Source: Rhodoferax sp. UBA4409 (GTDB lineage Bacteria; Pseudomonadota; Gammaproteobacteria; Burkholderiales; Burkholderiaceae_C). From it: a stretch of DNA of 7,626 bases. Numbering within the stretch: the first letter of the stretch is position 1; the number at the start of each line of letters is the position of its first letter. The position numbers and the translations under genes are program-made. The notes beneath the pieces were generated by a model. It was given only the letters and a program-made list of their open reading frames with translations, was not told the DNA's origin and did no database searches. The DNA is taken from positions 1 to 7,626 of the forward strand of contig DGQR01000236.1 in NCBI GenBank assembly GCA_002390825.1, read 5' to 3'. Of this stretch, positions 6,585 to 7,626 are shown one piece after another.

Positions 6585-6708
6585 GCGGTAGAGCTCAAAA
6601 AGTGGGTGGATTGTAAGCTGCAACCAATATTCTGAATCAATAATTATGAATAATGTAAACTTGCCGCGCTGATCCTGCCAGCGGTAACCCATAGATTGCG
6701 ACCCCGCC
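6585..6708. promoter_or_regulatory. Divergent control region between the regulator and the mutase gene
   Basis: This 124-bp region must hold promoters for both genes. Its centre (about 6625-6660) is strikingly AT-rich compared with the GC-rich genes on each side. It contains a perfect inverted repeat ATTAT-GA-ATAAT (6643-6654) and a smaller one, ATTC-T-GAAT (6629-6637), spaced about one and a half helical turns centre to centre. Either could be an operator for the adjacent FCD regulator. For the minus strand a possible -10 TACAAT (6610-6615) and -35 TTGATT (6635-6640) are separated by 19 bp, slightly long. No convincing plus-strand promoter could be chosen, and there is no strong ribosome site before the mutase ATG. 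Confidence 0.45.
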
Positions 6709-7626
6709 ATGACCGACAAGACGCCTGAATTTCAATCCGCCACACTGGAAGCCTGGGCCAAGGCTGCAGCCAAATCCGCCCCCGGCGGCAATGTGGACGC
6801 GCTGAACTGGATCACGCCCGACGGCATCGCGGTCAAGCCCCTTTACACCGCAGCAGACACGGCGGGCCTGAAGCACGCCGACACGCTGCCCGGCTTTGAG
6901 CCCTACCTGCGCGGTCCGCAAGCCACCATGTACGCGGTGCGCCCTTGGACCATCCGCCAGTACGCCGGCTTCTCCACCGCCGAAGAGTCGAACGCGTTTT
7001 ACCGCAAAGCTTTGGCGGCAGGCGGGCAGGGCGTGTCAGTCGCGTTTGACCTGGCTACCCACCGCGGTTACGACTCCGACCACCCGCGTGTAACCGGCGA
7101 TGTGGGCAAGGCCGGCGTGGCGATTGATTCGGTCGAGGACATGAAAATCCTGTTCGACCAGATTCCGCTGGACAAGGTCTCGGTCTCGATGACCATGAAC
7201 GGCGCCGTGCTGCCGGTATTGGCGGGCTACGTGGTCGCAGCGGAAGAACAGGGCGTGAGCCAGGACAAGCTGTCCGGAACGATTCAGAACGACATTCTGA
7301 AAGAGTTCATGGTGCGCAACACCTACATTTACCCGCCCGCGCCCAGCATGCGCATCATAGGCGACATCATTGGCTACACGGCCAAGAACATGCCCAAGTT
7401 CAACTCGATCAGTATTTCGGGTTACCACATGCAAGAGGCTGGTGCCAACCAGGCGCTGGAGTTGGCCTTCACGCTGGCTGACGGTAAAGAATATGTGAAA
7501 ACCGCCATCGCCTCCGGTCTGGACGTGGACGACTTTGCCGGGCGCCTGAGCTTTTTCTGGGCGATTGGCATGAACTTCTATTTGGAGGTCGCCAAGATGC
7601 GCGCCGCGCGCCTGCTGTGGTGCCGC
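6709..7626 (+). CDS. scpA: Methylmalonyl-CoA mutase, N-terminal part (truncated by window end)
   Basis: This adenosylcobalamin-dependent enzyme interconverts (R)-methylmalonyl-CoA and succinyl-CoA in the cytoplasm, linking propionyl-CoA breakdown to the TCA cycle. The first 306 residues are visible and are open to the last base. They cover much of the substrate-binding TIM barrel; the C-terminal cobalamin-binding domain with its DxHxxG motif lies beyond the window. Family signatures include RPWTIRQYAGFSTAEESN, SVAFDLATHRGYDSDHPR, MTMNGAVLPVLAGY, TIQNDILKEFMVRNTY and SISGYHMQEAGA. By motif comparison with the Propionibacterium enzyme, the key residues are present: Tyr85 (Tyr89 there), Arg203 (Arg207, which binds the substrate carboxylate), Tyr239 and His240 (Tyr243/His244). 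Tyr and Arg at the first two positions mark methylmalonyl-CoA specificity; isobutyryl-CoA mutases have Phe and Gln. The ATG at 6709 starts MTDKTPEF. Codons are strongly biased to GCC, CTG and CGC, unlike the polysaccharide genes. scpA is the symbol often used for single-chain bacterial forms; mutB or mcm would also be used. Confidence 0.95.
   Translation, partial: MTDKTPEFQSATLEAWAKAAAKSAPGGNVDALNWITPDGIAVKPLYTAADTAGLKHADTLPGFEPYLRGPQATMYAVRPWTIRQYAGFSTAEESNAFYRKALAAGGQGVSVAFDLATHRGYDSDHPRVTGDVGKAGVAIDSVEDMKILFDQIPLDKVSVSMTMNGAVLPVLAGYVVAAEEQGVSQDKLSGTIQNDILKEFMVRNTYIYPPAPSMRIIGDIIGYTAKNMPKFNSISISGYHMQEAGANQALELAFTLADGKEYVKTAIASGLDVDDFAGRLSFFWAIGMNFYLEVAKMRAARLLWCR

Noticed and set aside
6585..6719. 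A longer start for the regulator, from a TTG ending at 6719.
   Set aside because: It would translate the AT-rich divergent control region and overlap the mutase start; the added 45 residues are not GntR-like, and the ATG at 6584 gives a normal family length.

Overview
The window looks like chromosomal DNA from a Gram-negative betaproteobacterium, most likely Burkholderiales (Comamonadaceae/Rhodoferax-like). This rests on the style of the methylmalonyl-CoA mutase next to a divergent FadR-type regulator, and on a YjbH/GfcD-type exopolysaccharide block, whose families belong to organisms with an outer membrane. The genus is an inference from remembered family resemblance, not a search.

Two unrelated blocks meet tail to tail. 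Positions 2-5896 (+ strand) are the end of a capsule/exopolysaccharide export locus. It contains a Wzz-type chain-length regulator without a kinase domain (2-1168), a small secreted Thr/Ala/Gly-rich protein of GfcA/YjbE design (1261-1545), an intrinsic terminator (1563-1585), a GfcB/YjbF-type lipoprotein (1602-2324), and a very large secreted protein (2321-5896) whose start overlaps the lipoprotein stop as ATGA. The gene order matches E. coli gfcABCD (ymcDCBA) and yjbEFGH, but GfcC and GfcD/YjbH are one polypeptide and a PAP2-family phosphatase domain with all its catalytic residues is added at the C-terminus. This GfcC-YjbH-PAP2 protein is the most unusual item here.

Positions 5904-7626 are central metabolism and visibly richer in G+C. 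A GntR/FadR (FCD) regulator on the minus strand (5904-6584) is divergent from the start of a methylmalonyl-CoA mutase gene on the plus strand (6709 to the window end, truncated). The 124-bp region between them has an AT-rich core with small palindromes that could hold the regulator's operator. The regulator stop and the fusion-protein stop face each other with 7 bp between them and no clear terminator.

Proposed working: Wzz sets polymer length at the inner membrane. The GfcA/B/C/D-type proteins act in the periplasm and outer membrane during secretion or assembly of the polymer. The attached PAP2 domain may remove a phosphate from a lipid carrier, the polymer or an envelope lipid; its substrate cannot be read from the sequence. 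No tRNA, rRNA, CRISPR array, insertion sequence or integrase was seen.
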